The translations under genes were made by a program, and so were the position numbers. A DNA stretch of 20,308 nt, taken from assembly GCA_050258715.1 (NCBI GenBank), contig JBLMZH010000032.1, positions 1 to 20,308 on the forward strand, written 5' to 3'. Shown piece by piece: positions 1-7,273 of the stretch. The notes under the pieces were generated by a model that was not told the origin of the DNA, made no database searches, and worked only from the letters and a program-made list of their open reading frames with translations. The number at the start of each line of letters is the position of its first letter. Position 1 is the first letter of the stretch. Source of the DNA: JBLMZH01 sp050258715. GTDB lineage: Bacteria; Patescibacteriota; Doudnabacteria; UBA920; O2-02-FULL-48-8.

Positions 1-97
1 CAACGTCATGGCCACTTATCTGGCCTTGACTCAGCTTAAGCCGAATGAAAGATTGGCGCGGAAAGCGGAAAAAGTAGCCCAACAATCCCATGCTTAA
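1..97 (+). CDS. rpsE: 30S ribosomal protein S5, C-terminal end (partial)
   Basis: The reading frame is open from base 2 and gives 31 residues before TAA at 95-97. It begins NVMATYLALTQLK, which resembles the S5 C-terminal segment (NVVRAT followed by a short helix). Its place just before rplO is where rpsE sits in the bacterial spc operon, allowing for a missing rpmD. S5 is a small-subunit protein involved in decoding fidelity. The 5' part lies outside the window. The stop overlaps the rplO start by 8 bases (90-97), so the two are probably translationally coupled. The identification rests on a short segment plus context. Confidence 0.8.
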   Translation, partial: NVMATYLALTQLKPNERLARKAEKVAQQSHA

Positions 98-536
98 ACT
101 ATCCGAACTCCACCCCAACAAGGGGGCAACCAAAAGGCGAAAGGTCATCGGCCGCGGCGTCGGTTCCGGACACGGAACCCAATCCGGGCGAGGGGCCAAG
201 GGGCAGAAAGCCCGCTCCGGCGGATCCATTCCGGTCGGTTTTGAAGGCGGACGCATGCCCTTGCACCGGCAGCTCCCGAAACGGCGCGGTTTTACCAGCC
301 GAAATCCCAAGTCCCAGAACGTCAGCCTGAAAACGATCTCCGAAAAGTTCAATGCCAACCAGACCGTGAACCCGAAAGAGCTGGCCAACCGCGGGCTCAT
401 TAAAGACGCCCAGATTCCGGTTAAGATTCTTTCGGAAGGCGAGATCAAAAAAGCCCTGACCTTTGAGAAGGTCGAACTTTCCGCCGTTGCCAAAAGCAAG
501 ATCGAACAGGCCGGCGGCAAAATAATCGCAGAATAA
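90..536 (+). CDS. rplO: 50S ribosomal protein L15 (uL15)
   Basis: The 148-residue product has the typical L15 layout: a basic, glycine-rich N-terminal extension (GRGVGSGHGTQSGRGAKGQ, then KARSGG, about residues 22-45) that threads into the large subunit, then a compact C-terminal domain ending GGKIIAE. Its length matches bacterial L15, about 145-150 residues. The ATG at 90 is chosen because MLKLSELHPNKGA matches the family N-terminus. It lies inside the last codons of rpsE, with no separate ribosome binding site, so coupling is likely. secY follows after 4 bases, the conserved rplO-secY order. Nothing in it looks damaged. Confidence 0.97.
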   Translation: MLKLSELHPNKGATKRRKVIGRGVGSGHGTQSGRGAKGQKARSGGSIPVGFEGGRMPLHRQLPKRRGFTSRNPKSQNVSLKTISEKFNANQTVNPKELANRGLIKDAQIPVKILSEGEIKKALTFEKVELSAVAKSKIEQAGGKIIAE

Positions 537-540
537 AAAC

Positions 541-1839
541 ATGTCAAAACTCATCCAAATCTGGAAAACCAAGGATTTGCGCAATAAAATCCTGATCGTG
601 GCCTTGCTTTTAGTCGCCACCAGAATTTTAGCCCACGTCCCCATTCCAGGCATTGATTTGACTGTACTCAGAAATTTTTTCAACTCCAACCAGCTGTTTG
701 GCTTGTTTAACCTGTTCTCCGGCGGCGGCTTGAGCAACTTTTCTTTGGCCATGCTCGGGGTCGGCCCGTACATTACCGCAACCATTATTATCCAGCTTTT
801 GACCATCATCATCCCGAAGCTCGGGGAGATCCAGAAGGAAGGCGGCGAGGCGGGGAGAGCCAAGCTTAACCAGTACATGCGGCTTTTGACCGTTCCTTTG
901 ACCATCATGCAGGCTTACGGCACCATCGTTTTGCTCTCGAGACAGTCCGGGACCAACATTGTGGCCGGCTTCACGCCGTTCCAGTGGCTGGTAACGCTTT
1001 TGTCCGTGACTGCCGGAACCTTGCTTCTGATGTGGATCGGCGAAATTATTACCGAGTTTAAGGTCGGCAACGGAATTTCTTTGATTATTTTTGCGGGCAT
1101 TGTCGCCCGGCTGCCGGTTTCGATCCGCCAGCTTTATGTGACCATGACGACCAGCGCCGGGGGACTGACCTCCACTGGAGTCATCACGATCGTAGGGTAT
1201 GCTCTTATTGCCGTCTTGGTGATCGCGGGGATCGTGGCCATTACCGAAGCCCAGCGCAACATTCCGGTCTCTTACGCCAAGCGAGTCCGAGGCAACAAAC
1301 TTTATGGCGGTGTCAACACCCATTTGCCGCTTCGCGTCAACCAGGCAGGAGTCATTCCGATCATCTTCGCCATTTCCATTCTCCTGTTCCCGAGCTTGAT
1401 CGCGAACTTCTTTTCCCAGGCCAAGACGCCGCAGATCGCCCAGATTGCCACGGCCATCAACCACTTTTTCCAGAACCAAACCTATTACGGCATTATTTAT
1501 TTCATTCTAGTTGTGGCCTTTACCTATTTCTACACAGCCATCGTCTTTAATCCCGAGGAAATTTCCGAGAACATCCAGAAGCAGGGCGGGTTCGTTCCGG
1601 GGCTTCGTCCCGGCCGCCAAACCGCGGAATTTTTGTTCAAAGTTTTGAACAGAATCACTCTGGCAGGCGCGGTTTTCTTAGGCCTCATTGCCGTTCTGCC
1701 GTACATTATGGAATATTTCGCCCATACCAAGTCGCTGACCATCGGCGGCACGAGTATTCTTATCGTCGTGGCCGTGGTCATTGAAATCATCAAACAGGTA
1801 CAGGCCCAGATGGTCATGCGCGACTACGAAAATTTCTAA
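541..1839 (+). CDS. secY: Preprotein translocase subunit SecY
   Basis: The 432-residue polytopic protein is the channel subunit of SecYEG, which moves unfolded proteins across, or inserts them into, the inner membrane with SecA. It has about ten hydrophobic helices. SecY hallmarks seen are the HVPIPGID start of the plug region, LGVGPYITATIIIQLL in helix 2, the loop around GEIQKEGG, and RRNIPV-like and FNPEEISENIQKQGG cytoplasmic loops that contact SecA or the ribosome. Length is normal (about 430-440). It starts 4 bases after rplO and ends just before a strong terminator, so it is the last gene of the ribosomal unit. adk has its own promoter downstream. Confidence 0.98.
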   Translation: MSKLIQIWKTKDLRNKILIVALLLVATRILAHVPIPGIDLTVLRNFFNSNQLFGLFNLFSGGGLSNFSLAMLGVGPYITATIIIQLLTIIIPKLGEIQKEGGEAGRAKLNQYMRLLTVPLTIMQAYGTIVLLSRQSGTNIVAGFTPFQWLVTLLSVTAGTLLLMWIGEIITEFKVGNGISLIIFAGIVARLPVSIRQLYVTMTTSAGGLTSTGVITIVGYALIAVLVIAGIVAITEAQRNIPVSYAKRVRGNKLYGGVNTHLPLRVNQAGVIPIIFAISILLFPSLIANFFSQAKTPQIAQIATAINHFFQNQTYYGIIYFILVVAFTYFYTAIVFNPEEISENIQKQGGFVPGLRPGRQTAEFLFKVLNRITLAGAVFLGLIAVLPYIMEYFAHTKSLTIGGTSILIVVAVVIEIIKQVQAQMVMRDYENF

Positions 1840-1847
1840 AGTCTGCC

Positions 1848-1873
1848 AAAAACCGCCGCTTCGGCGGTTTTTT
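1848..1873 (+). terminator. Rho-independent terminator after secY
   Basis: An inverted repeat CCGCCG (1853-1858) / CGGCGG (1862-1867) is flanked by five A before and six T after (1868-1873), 8 bases past the secY stop. The centre contains CTTCGG, close to a stable UUCG-type loop. It closes the ribosomal protein unit. Confidence 0.93.
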
Positions 1874-1918
1874 GATGCCGAAGTTAATCGAAAATTTTTT
1901 GGAGGTTCCTCAAAGGAA

Positions 1919-1948
1919 TTGGAAATCGGCAAATTATTAAGTTATAAT
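1919..1948 (+). promoter_or_regulatory. Sigma70-type promoter for adk-adk2-map
   Basis: A perfect -10 TATAAT (1943-1948) lies 18 bases after TTGGAA (1919-1924), a 4-of-6 match to -35. It sits in the 133-base gap between secY and adk, after the terminator. Transcription would begin near 1955, leaving a leader of about 18 bases before the adk ATG. The rest of the gap shows only a small GAGG-TT-CCTC inverted repeat (1902-1911). Confidence 0.75.
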
Positions 1949-1972
1949 GACAGAGTAATTGACCAATAATAA

Positions 1973-2557
1973 ATGAAGCTACACACAGCGATAGTACTGC
2001 TTGGTCCTCCCGGATCCGGCAAGGGCACCCAAGGTATTACCTTGGCCAAGAAATTGAAGTACGGATATTTCAGCATGGGTGAAGTCTTGCGGCAAGTTGC
2101 GGCAAAACCCGGCGATCCGGTCGCAAAACGGATCAATCAGATCATGAACCGCGGCCTTATCATTCCCAAAAGCCTGATAGCGGGCATCTTCCGCGACACC
2201 ATAAAAAAATATTTGAGCCAGCCCGGCGTTATCATCGACGGGTTTCCCCGGGAGGTCAGCCAGATTTCGATTTTCGACAAGACCTGCAAGGAGCACGACA
2301 TTGGCGACGTCAAGGTTTTATTCCTTGATGTATCGCGCAAAAGCCTGCTTGAACGGATCAAGAAGCGCAAGACCATTGAAGTACGCACTGACGATGATCC
2401 CAAAGTCGTCAGCTCGAGATTTTTGGAATACCGGAGGAAAACTCTGCCGATCGTCAAGCTGTTCAAAAAACGCAAGCTCCTCATCACCATTGACGGAGAC
2501 AAAACGGTCGCAGGCGTGTTCAAGGAAATTATTCAGAGACTTAAGAATGAAGCCTAA
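1973..2557 (+). CDS. adk: Adenylate kinase
   Basis: The 194-residue product catalyses ATP + AMP = 2 ADP in the cytoplasm. The Walker A loop is GPPGSGKGTQ (residues 11-20, Lys17), the AMP-binding region has SMGEVLR (34-40) where S-T-G-D-x-L-R is usual, and the DGFPR motif is intact (89-93). The LID is the short, zinc-free type: only about ten residues around EVRTDDDP separate the flanking arginine segments. The length fits short-LID adenylate kinases. The secY-adk-map order is conserved in bacteria. No clear Shine-Dalgarno precedes the ATG, but the leader is short and A-rich. The stop overlaps the next gene by 11 bases. Confidence 0.94.
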   Translation: MKLHTAIVLLGPPGSGKGTQGITLAKKLKYGYFSMGEVLRQVAAKPGDPVAKRINQIMNRGLIIPKSLIAGIFRDTIKKYLSQPGVIIDGFPREVSQISIFDKTCKEHDIGDVKVLFLDVSRKSLLERIKKRKTIEVRTDDDPKVVSSRFLEYRRKTLPIVKLFKKRKLLITIDGDKTVAGVFKEIIQRLKNEA

Positions 2558-3119
2558 ACTCGGATTCGATTTGGTCATCCTGGGGGCGCCGGCTTCGGGT
2601 AAGAATACCCAGGCTGACCTTTTACTGTCCAAGTTCAACCTAAAAGCAGTCGAGTCGGGCAAGTACTTAAGAAAATTTTCCAAAACCCCGGAAGGAGCGA
2701 GGAAGCTAAAAAATAATTTCGGCAAAGGGCTTCCAGCACCCATTGGCGTGATCGTGGATTTCATCAAAAAGAACGTTACCTCGATTCCGGCAGGCAAAAA
2801 CCTGCTGTTCGTAGGCAACCCCAGGCTTAAGCCGGAGGCGGAAAGCTTAAACAGACTTTTGACGCAAAAAGGCCGCGACTACCTGGTGATTTACCTGACG
2901 CTGCCGGCCAGGGAGATCATCAAACGGACCGTAAAACGGCTTCGCGATGATCGGGACAAAAATCCGGTTTATCTTAAGAACCGGATCAGGTATGCTCAGA
3001 CAGAGGACAGGCGAACCTTGGAATATTTCAGGAAGCTGAACAAATTGCGGTTGGTTAACGGGAATCGGCCCAAATCGGCCGTTGCGGCCGACATTAAAAG
3101 GATATTGCATGATCGTTAA
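2547..3119 (+). CDS. Adenylate kinase-like paralogue with degenerate AMP motif
   Basis: The 190-residue product starts at ATG 2547; upstream in-frame ATGs lie inside adk and are rejected because homology begins at KLGFDLVILGAPASGK. The Walker A loop is GAPASGKNTQ (13-22, Lys19), and SGKYLR (38-43) stands where S-T-G-D-x-L-R is expected. The DGFPR motif is replaced by VGNPRL (89-94), losing the Asp and Phe. A short arginine-rich LID region (KRLRDDRDKNP) and a family-like C-terminal end remain. It overlaps adk by 11 bases (2547-2557) and map by 11 bases (3109-3119), so it is cotranslated with both. It is probably an NMP kinase family member with altered substrate or a regulatory role; the true substrate is unknown. 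Confidence 0.85.
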   Translation: MKPKLGFDLVILGAPASGKNTQADLLLSKFNLKAVESGKYLRKFSKTPEGARKLKNNFGKGLPAPIGVIVDFIKKNVTSIPAGKNLLFVGNPRLKPEAESLNRLLTQKGRDYLVIYLTLPAREIIKRTVKRLRDDRDKNPVYLKNRIRYAQTEDRRTLEYFRKLNKLRLVNGNRPKSAVAADIKRILHDR

Positions 3120-3873
3120 GGACGACAGCCAAATTAAGACACTCAAGGAAGGCGGCGCGATTTTGGCGCGCATTTTAAATTTGCTTTCGGAAAAAGCCAA
3201 GCCGGGAATCTCGGCATTCGAGCTTGACCAAATCGCGGCTGATGAGGCAAAAAAAGCCGGAGCTTCCTGCTCGTTTTTAAATTACAAATCAAATCCTTCG
3301 GATACTCCTTATCCCGGAAGCCTTTGCGTCTCGATCAATGACGAGGTTGTGCACGGCCTTCCGACCAAGGACAAAATTTTAACCGAGGGTGACATCGTCG
3401 GTTTGGACCTTGGAATAAAATACAAAGGCTTGTTTACCGACGGCGCGGTCACGGTGGCCATTGGAAATGTCGAGCCAAAGAAACTCAAGCTCTTGGAATC
3501 GGCGAGGGAAGCGCTTTACGCCGCGCTTGATGTGGTCAAGCCCGGCGTGACAGTCGGGGACATCGGGCACGCCATCCAGACGGTTGCCGAGTCAAAAGGA
3601 TTTTCGCCGGTCAGGGAATTGGTCGGGCACGGAGTGGGCGCTAAGGTTCATGAGGACCCGGAAATTCCGTGTTACGGCCAGCCCAACCGGGGACCGATGT
3701 TGCCTTTAGGCATGGTCATAGCCATTGAGCCGATGATCAACGCCAAAGGCTGGAAAGTTCGGATAGGCGCTGACGGCTGGACCATAAAGACGGCTGACGG
3801 ATCGCCTTCTTCGCACTTTGAACATACCGCGGTCGTCACGGCAGACGGATGCGAAATTTTGACAGTGGAGTAA
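3109..3873 (+). CDS. map: Methionine aminopeptidase type I
   Basis: The 254-residue cytoplasmic metalloprotease removes the initiator methionine from nascent proteins. All five metal ligands of the pita-bread fold are in place: Asp100 (GLDLG), Asp111 (FTDGA), His174 (GHGVG), Glu207 (AIEPM) and Glu238 (HFEHT), with the substrate histidine His82 (VHGLP). Length is that of bacterial type I enzymes without extensions. The ATG at 3109 is chosen over one 27 bases upstream because IKTLKEGG begins the family match and AAGGA (3098-3102) is spaced 6 bases from it. It overlaps the preceding kinase gene by 11 bases. The usual neighbour infA does not follow. Confidence 0.96.
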   Translation: MIVKDDSQIKTLKEGGAILARILNLLSEKAKPGISAFELDQIAADEAKKAGASCSFLNYKSNPSDTPYPGSLCVSINDEVVHGLPTKDKILTEGDIVGLDLGIKYKGLFTDGAVTVAIGNVEPKKLKLLESAREALYAALDVVKPGVTVGDIGHAIQTVAESKGFSPVRELVGHGVGAKVHEDPEIPCYGQPNRGPMLPLGMVIAIEPMINAKGWKVRIGADGWTIKTADGSPSSHFEHTAVVTADGCEILTVE

Positions 3874-3894
3874 TTCGTAAATATCCTAAAAATG

Positions 3895-3903
3895 TGTTAT
3901 AAT
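3895..3903 (+). promoter_or_regulatory. Extended -10 promoter upstream of htrA
   Basis: TGTTATAAT is a perfect TATAAT (3898-3903) preceded by the TG of an extended -10. No good -35 is present at the right distance (TTCGTA at 3874-3879 is poor), which is expected when TG is present. Transcription would begin near 3910, about 33 bases before the htrA ATG. It may drive the long unit down to the terminator at 11547. Confidence 0.72.
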
Positions 3904-3942
3904 AATTCCTAATCTTACCATTAACAAACAATAAATTTGACA

Positions 3943-5208
3943 ATGTTGACAAATATTCCCGAATCCAAGCAAGAACCCTTATTAACTTCGGATATTCCAA
4001 GACAAAACTCAAAAAGCACCCTGTTTTCTTCGGTTATTGTCCTAAGCCTCATCTTCGGCATTATCGGTTCGTGGATCGGAAATGTTTACGTTGTTCCTTT
4101 TTATAAGAAATCAAATTTGGCCCCTTCGGACCAGGGCATAAAAACGGTCCAGGTCAACGAGCAGTCGGCTGTGGTCGATGTCGTGAAGCGCGCAAGCCCG
4201 GCTGTCGTATCAATCATCATTTCAAAAGATTTGAACAAGGTCCCGGGATATTCCTCTTCGCCGTTCGATTTCGGACCGTTCAGTTTGGATCCGTTCTTTC
4301 AATCGAGAAACCAGAACCAAAGCCAAAGCCAGCAGCCGAACATCCAGGAGATCGGCGGCGGCAGCGGATTTATTATCTCTCCTGACGGGATCATCGTCAC
4401 CAACAAGCACGTGGTCGAAGACGAAAATTCCACTTACACTGTTCTGACCAATGACGGGAAAAAATATGACGCCAAAGTCCTTTCGCGTGATCCGGTGAAT
4501 GACCTGGCCTTGGTCAAGATCGAAGGTGCAAACCTGCCGACTCTGACATTGGGAAGTTCTGACACGATCGAAATCGGGCAAAAGGTCATTGCTATCGGCA
4601 ACTCTCTGGGTGAATACCGCAATACCGTAACCACAGGCGTGGTCTCCGGCATCGGCCGCACGGTAACCGCCAACGGCACCAGCGGCGGCTCGGAACAGCT
4701 TGAAGGCGTTATCCAAACCGACGCTGCCATCAATCCAGGAAATTCCGGCGGTCCGCTCCTCGATATCGGAGGCTCGGTCATCGGAATCAACACGGCCATT
4801 GATCAGCAGGGCCAGCTCGTCGGATTCGCTCTTCCCGCAAACGACATCAAGCGCGACGTGGACAGTTTTAAAAAATTCGGAAGCATTGTAAAACCTTTCT
4901 TGGGGGTTCGCTACGTCATCGTCAACCAGACGATCAAAGAAGAGAACAAACTGACGGTTGATTACGGGGCTTTGATTTTAAGCGGCGGCAAGCCCAATCT
5001 TCCGGCCGTGGTCCCTGATTCAGCGGCTGACAAGGCCGGACTTAAGGAGTCCGACATCATTCTTGAGATCAACGGGCAGAAGATCGATCAGGATCACAGC
5101 CTGGCTGGAGTGCTTAAAAATTTCAACCCCGGCGATGTGGTAAAGATGAAGGTTTTAAGCCGCGGCCAGGAGAAAGAAGTTTCAGTGACCTTGGGCGACA
5201 CCAAATAA
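3943..5208 (+). CDS. Membrane-anchored HtrA/DegP-type serine protease
   Basis: The 421-residue product is a trypsin-like quality-control protease of the HtrA family. A cytoplasmic N-terminus is followed by one transmembrane helix (about 27-52), a linker with a Gln/Asn/Ser-rich stretch (about 121-134), the protease domain and one C-terminal PDZ domain (about 325-421, including the AADKAGLKESDIILEINGQ core). The triad is His156 (TNKHVVE), Asp187 (NDLAL) and Ser268 (NPGNSGGPL). The protease domain faces outside the membrane. An in-frame TTG at 3937 could add two residues; ATG 3943 is preferred. ruvX begins right after its stop. Degradation of misfolded envelope proteins is the family role; the substrates are unknown. 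Confidence 0.95.
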   Translation: MLTNIPESKQEPLLTSDIPRQNSKSTLFSSVIVLSLIFGIIGSWIGNVYVVPFYKKSNLAPSDQGIKTVQVNEQSAVVDVVKRASPAVVSIIISKDLNKVPGYSSSPFDFGPFSLDPFFQSRNQNQSQSQQPNIQEIGGGSGFIISPDGIIVTNKHVVEDENSTYTVLTNDGKKYDAKVLSRDPVNDLALVKIEGANLPTLTLGSSDTIEIGQKVIAIGNSLGEYRNTVTTGVVSGIGRTVTANGTSGGSEQLEGVIQTDAAINPGNSGGPLLDIGGSVIGINTAIDQQGQLVGFALPANDIKRDVDSFKKFGSIVKPFLGVRYVIVNQTIKEENKLTVDYGALILSGGKPNLPAVVPDSAADKAGLKESDIILEINGQKIDQDHSLAGVLKNFNPGDVVKMKVLSRGQEKEVSVTLGDTK

Positions 5209-5616
5209 ATGAGGATCTTAGGCCTTGATTGGGGGACAGTGCGCATCGGGGCTGCAGTATCCGACCCTGAAGCTGAATTCGCCTTTGCCCTGGACCGTCC
5301 GATCGAAACCAAAAGGCCGCTTCTCAAAATCAAGGCAATTTGCGAGGAGCTGGAAGTGGGAAAGGTCATTATCGGCCTGCCTAAATCATTGTCCGGCGAA
5401 GATTCAAGTTCCAGCCTGAAGGTTGAAAAATTTTGCGAAGCGCTGAAAAAAACTCTGGCAATTCCCGTAGAAACGGTCGATGAAAGATTCTCGACCGTTC
5501 AAGCTCAAAGCAAGCTTGCCGAGGCCGGATTGAGTGCCAAAAAGCAAAGACCGATCAAAGATAATGTCGCGGCTCAAGTCATGCTTCAAGCCTACCTCGA
5601 CAATCGAAAAAAATAA
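5209..5616 (+). CDS. ruvX: RuvX/YqgF-family RNase H-like nuclease
   Basis: The 135-residue product matches the YqgF (RuvX) family, RNase H-fold proteins linked to 16S rRNA 5'-end maturation and proposed as alternative Holliday junction resolvases. Motifs are GLDWGTVRIGAAVSD near the N-terminus (Asp7 as first acidic residue), IGLPKSLSGEDS, VDERFST and KDNVAAQVMLQAYLD at the C-terminus carrying the last conserved Asp. Length is normal (about 135-140). The ATG directly follows the htrA TAA with no gap and no Shine-Dalgarno, so it probably relies on translation of htrA. Confidence 0.93.
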   Translation: MRILGLDWGTVRIGAAVSDPEAEFAFALDRPIETKRPLLKIKAICEELEVGKVIIGLPKSLSGEDSSSSLKVEKFCEALKKTLAIPVETVDERFSTVQAQSKLAEAGLSAKKQRPIKDNVAAQVMLQAYLDNRKK

Positions 5617-5642
5617 TTTAAAAAAGCATTAAACAAAAACGC

Positions 5643-6185
5643 ATGGGAAACACAAAAAAAACTCCAATCCATCTGGTCAGGGTTTTGGAAGACCGCTGGT
5701 TCGCCTGGACAATAGTCCTGACAGTGGTGATTTTGGTCGCCCTGTCGGCTTACGTCACTTTTAATAATTACAGCATCGACCGGGACATGGAATATTCCAC
5801 GGTCAAACATGACCGCGGCACGCTTTACCGCGACGCCTATCTCGGATTTTCCGTCAAACATCCCGTGACTTGGGCGATCGAAGCCGAGAAGCGAAACATT
5901 ATCACGCTTGTCGACCCCAAAAATTACGGAGAATCGATAACGGTTTCCGTGCTGGACCCCGCTGACAAAAATTCCGTCATAAAAGCTCTGCCGGTTGCTT
6001 CCAGCTACGACATTGCGGTTTCGGGAGAAACGGTTAAATTTTACAACCTCAAGACAGACAAGAACACAGACAAGTTCGCCGTGGTTTTGGAAAAGAACGA
6101 AAAACTGTTTTTGATCAAAGGCAACAGCCAGAACATTCAGGAGTTTTTAAGCACGTTCCGGGTCATTCCGCCGGTGACGCAATAA
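5643..6185 (+). CDS. Single-pass membrane protein with exported PsbP-like domain
   Basis: I do not recognise a named function. The 180-residue protein has a short basic N-terminus, one transmembrane helix (about 20-40) and an exported domain of about 140 residues. The domain opens with AYLGFSVKHPVTW, resembling the first strand of PsbP-like/DUF1795 lipoprotein domains (F-x-x-x-(Y/H)-P-x-x-W), continues with alternating strands (GESITVSVLDP, TVKFYNL) and ends in a helix (QNIQEFLSTFRVI), as in that fold. It has no cysteines. It lies 26 bases after ruvX and 11 before the galT-like gene. Two other anchored proteins in the window (11633-12142 and 14637-15587) start their exported part alike. The fold assignment is tentative. 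Confidence 0.8.
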   Translation: MGNTKKTPIHLVRVLEDRWFAWTIVLTVVILVALSAYVTFNNYSIDRDMEYSTVKHDRGTLYRDAYLGFSVKHPVTWAIEAEKRNIITLVDPKNYGESITVSVLDPADKNSVIKALPVASSYDIAVSGETVKFYNLKTDKNTDKFAVVLEKNEKLFLIKGNSQNIQEFLSTFRVIPPVTQ

Positions 6186-6190
6186 GGAGG
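6184..6190 (+). promoter_or_regulatory. Strong Shine-Dalgarno that fixes the GTG start of the galT-like gene
   Basis: AAGGAGG is fully complementary to the 16S rRNA 3' end and lies 6 bases before GTG 6197. It overlaps the stop of the preceding gene (TAA 6183-6185). It is the strongest site in a window where many genes lack one. Confidence 0.85.
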
Positions 6191-6196
6191 CCTTAA

Positions 6197-7273
6197 GTGA
6201 GCGAATTTCGACAGGACATAGTTTCCAAGCACTGGATTTTGTTTGCGCCCAACCGGGGAAGCAGGCCCGAGGATTTTAAGCAGGCCTGCACCAACCCCGA
6301 CCCGGCGTCCCTGCCTTTGGTCGAGCCGAAATGCGTGTTTTGTCCTGGCAACGAAGCCTTTAATCTCACGGTCGACACTTTTCCCAAGAACGACGAGAAG
6401 AACTGGAAGGTCAGGGTTATCCCTAACAAGTTCGAGGCGTTGGGGCACAGCGGCGGACGCGAACGCAATGATTTTTACATTGTCCGGGAAGGCATTGGCG
6501 ACCACGAAGTCATCATTACCCGGCCGCATAATACCTTGACGGCATTTTTGTCGGATGAAGTGATGGAGGCCAACCTCAAGGCCTATCAGCACCGGATGAT
6601 CGATCTCAGTTCGCACCCCGAGGTCAGGTATGTCCATGTGTTGCAGAACCACGGCCGCGAAGGCGGGGCGTCCATGGTCCATCCGCATTCCCAAATTTTT
6701 GCCACTCCGTTCGTGCCTGATCATCTGCACGACGAGGTTATCGGCAGCTTCAATTATTTTCAAAATTACGGGGCGTGCGTATTCTGTGAAATGATCTTTA
6801 AAGAGCTTCAGGACCGCGAGCGGCTTGTCCTCGACGACAAGGACTTCGTGGTCATCGCTCCTTTCGCGTCCCGGGTTCCATATGCCATGCGCATCATCGC
6901 CAAAACGCACCGCGCCAGCTTTACGCTCATCACCGATTCCGAACGAAAGTCTTTGGCTAGGGTTTTAAGGATCGCGCTTCAGAAACTTTATAACAAATTG
7001 GGCAACCCTTCCTATAACTATTACATTCATACTTTGCCTGTTTCGCATTCGCTGACCACGCGCTATGACGACCGCAGCTACCACTGGCATTTGGAAATTT
7101 TGCCGCGGATCAATGTCTGGGGAGGATTTGAGCTCGGTTCCGACGTTTACGTGAATACGGTTACGCCCGAACAGGCTGCGGATTTTTTGCGCCAGCCGGA
7201 CAAACTCGGAGCTTTTGAATCCGATAAACTCGCGCATGCAGCTAAAGGATCAAAGAAGGAGAAGCCAAAATGA
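6197..7273 (+). CDS. Galactose-1-phosphate uridylyltransferase-like nucleotidyltransferase
   Basis: The 358-residue product belongs to the GalT branch of the HIT superfamily, which transfers a nucleotidyl group between sugar 1-phosphates through a covalent His-nucleotide intermediate. The zinc-site residues Cys46, Cys49 (CVFC), His111 (RPHN) and His162 are present, and the nucleophile is His164 in HPHSQ (162-166). A second HIT-like half has an additional CVFC (Cys194, Cys197) and PYAMRIIAKTHRASF. It starts with GTG behind a perfect Shine-Dalgarno and overlaps tpiA by ATGA. GalT converts galactose-1-P to glucose-1-P, but related ADP-glucose or UDP-sugar phosphorylases share these motifs. No other Leloir gene is nearby, so the substrate is open. 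Confidence 0.87.
   Translation: MSEFRQDIVSKHWILFAPNRGSRPEDFKQACTNPDPASLPLVEPKCVFCPGNEAFNLTVDTFPKNDEKNWKVRVIPNKFEALGHSGGRERNDFYIVREGIGDHEVIITRPHNTLTAFLSDEVMEANLKAYQHRMIDLSSHPEVRYVHVLQNHGREGGASMVHPHSQIFATPFVPDHLHDEVIGSFNYFQNYGACVFCEMIFKELQDRERLVLDDKDFVVIAPFASRVPYAMRIIAKTHRASFTLITDSERKSLARVLRIALQKLYNKLGNPSYNYYIHTLPVSHSLTTRYDDRSYHWHLEILPRINVWGGFELGSDVYVNTVTPEQAADFLRQPDKLGAFESDKLAHAAKGSKKEKPK

Noticed and set aside
99..908. Long open frame on the - strand opposite rplO and secY (also 628-1479 -)
   Set aside because: It lies fully antisense to well-identified genes and its translation is low-complexity with no recognisable motif; it reflects the codon bias of the + strand genes.
1781..1969. 62-codon + strand frame across the secY end and the terminator
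   Set aside because: It reads through the terminator hairpin and the adk promoter, and no family features are visible.
2301..2546. 82-codon in-frame extension upstream of the second adenylate kinase-like gene
   Set aside because: It is wholly inside adk in another frame, its translation resembles no kinase N-terminus, and family similarity starts at ATG 2547.
3859..3864. TTGACA at the end of map as a -35 for htrA
   Set aside because: It is 33 bases from the -10 at 3898; the extended TG motif explains the promoter better.
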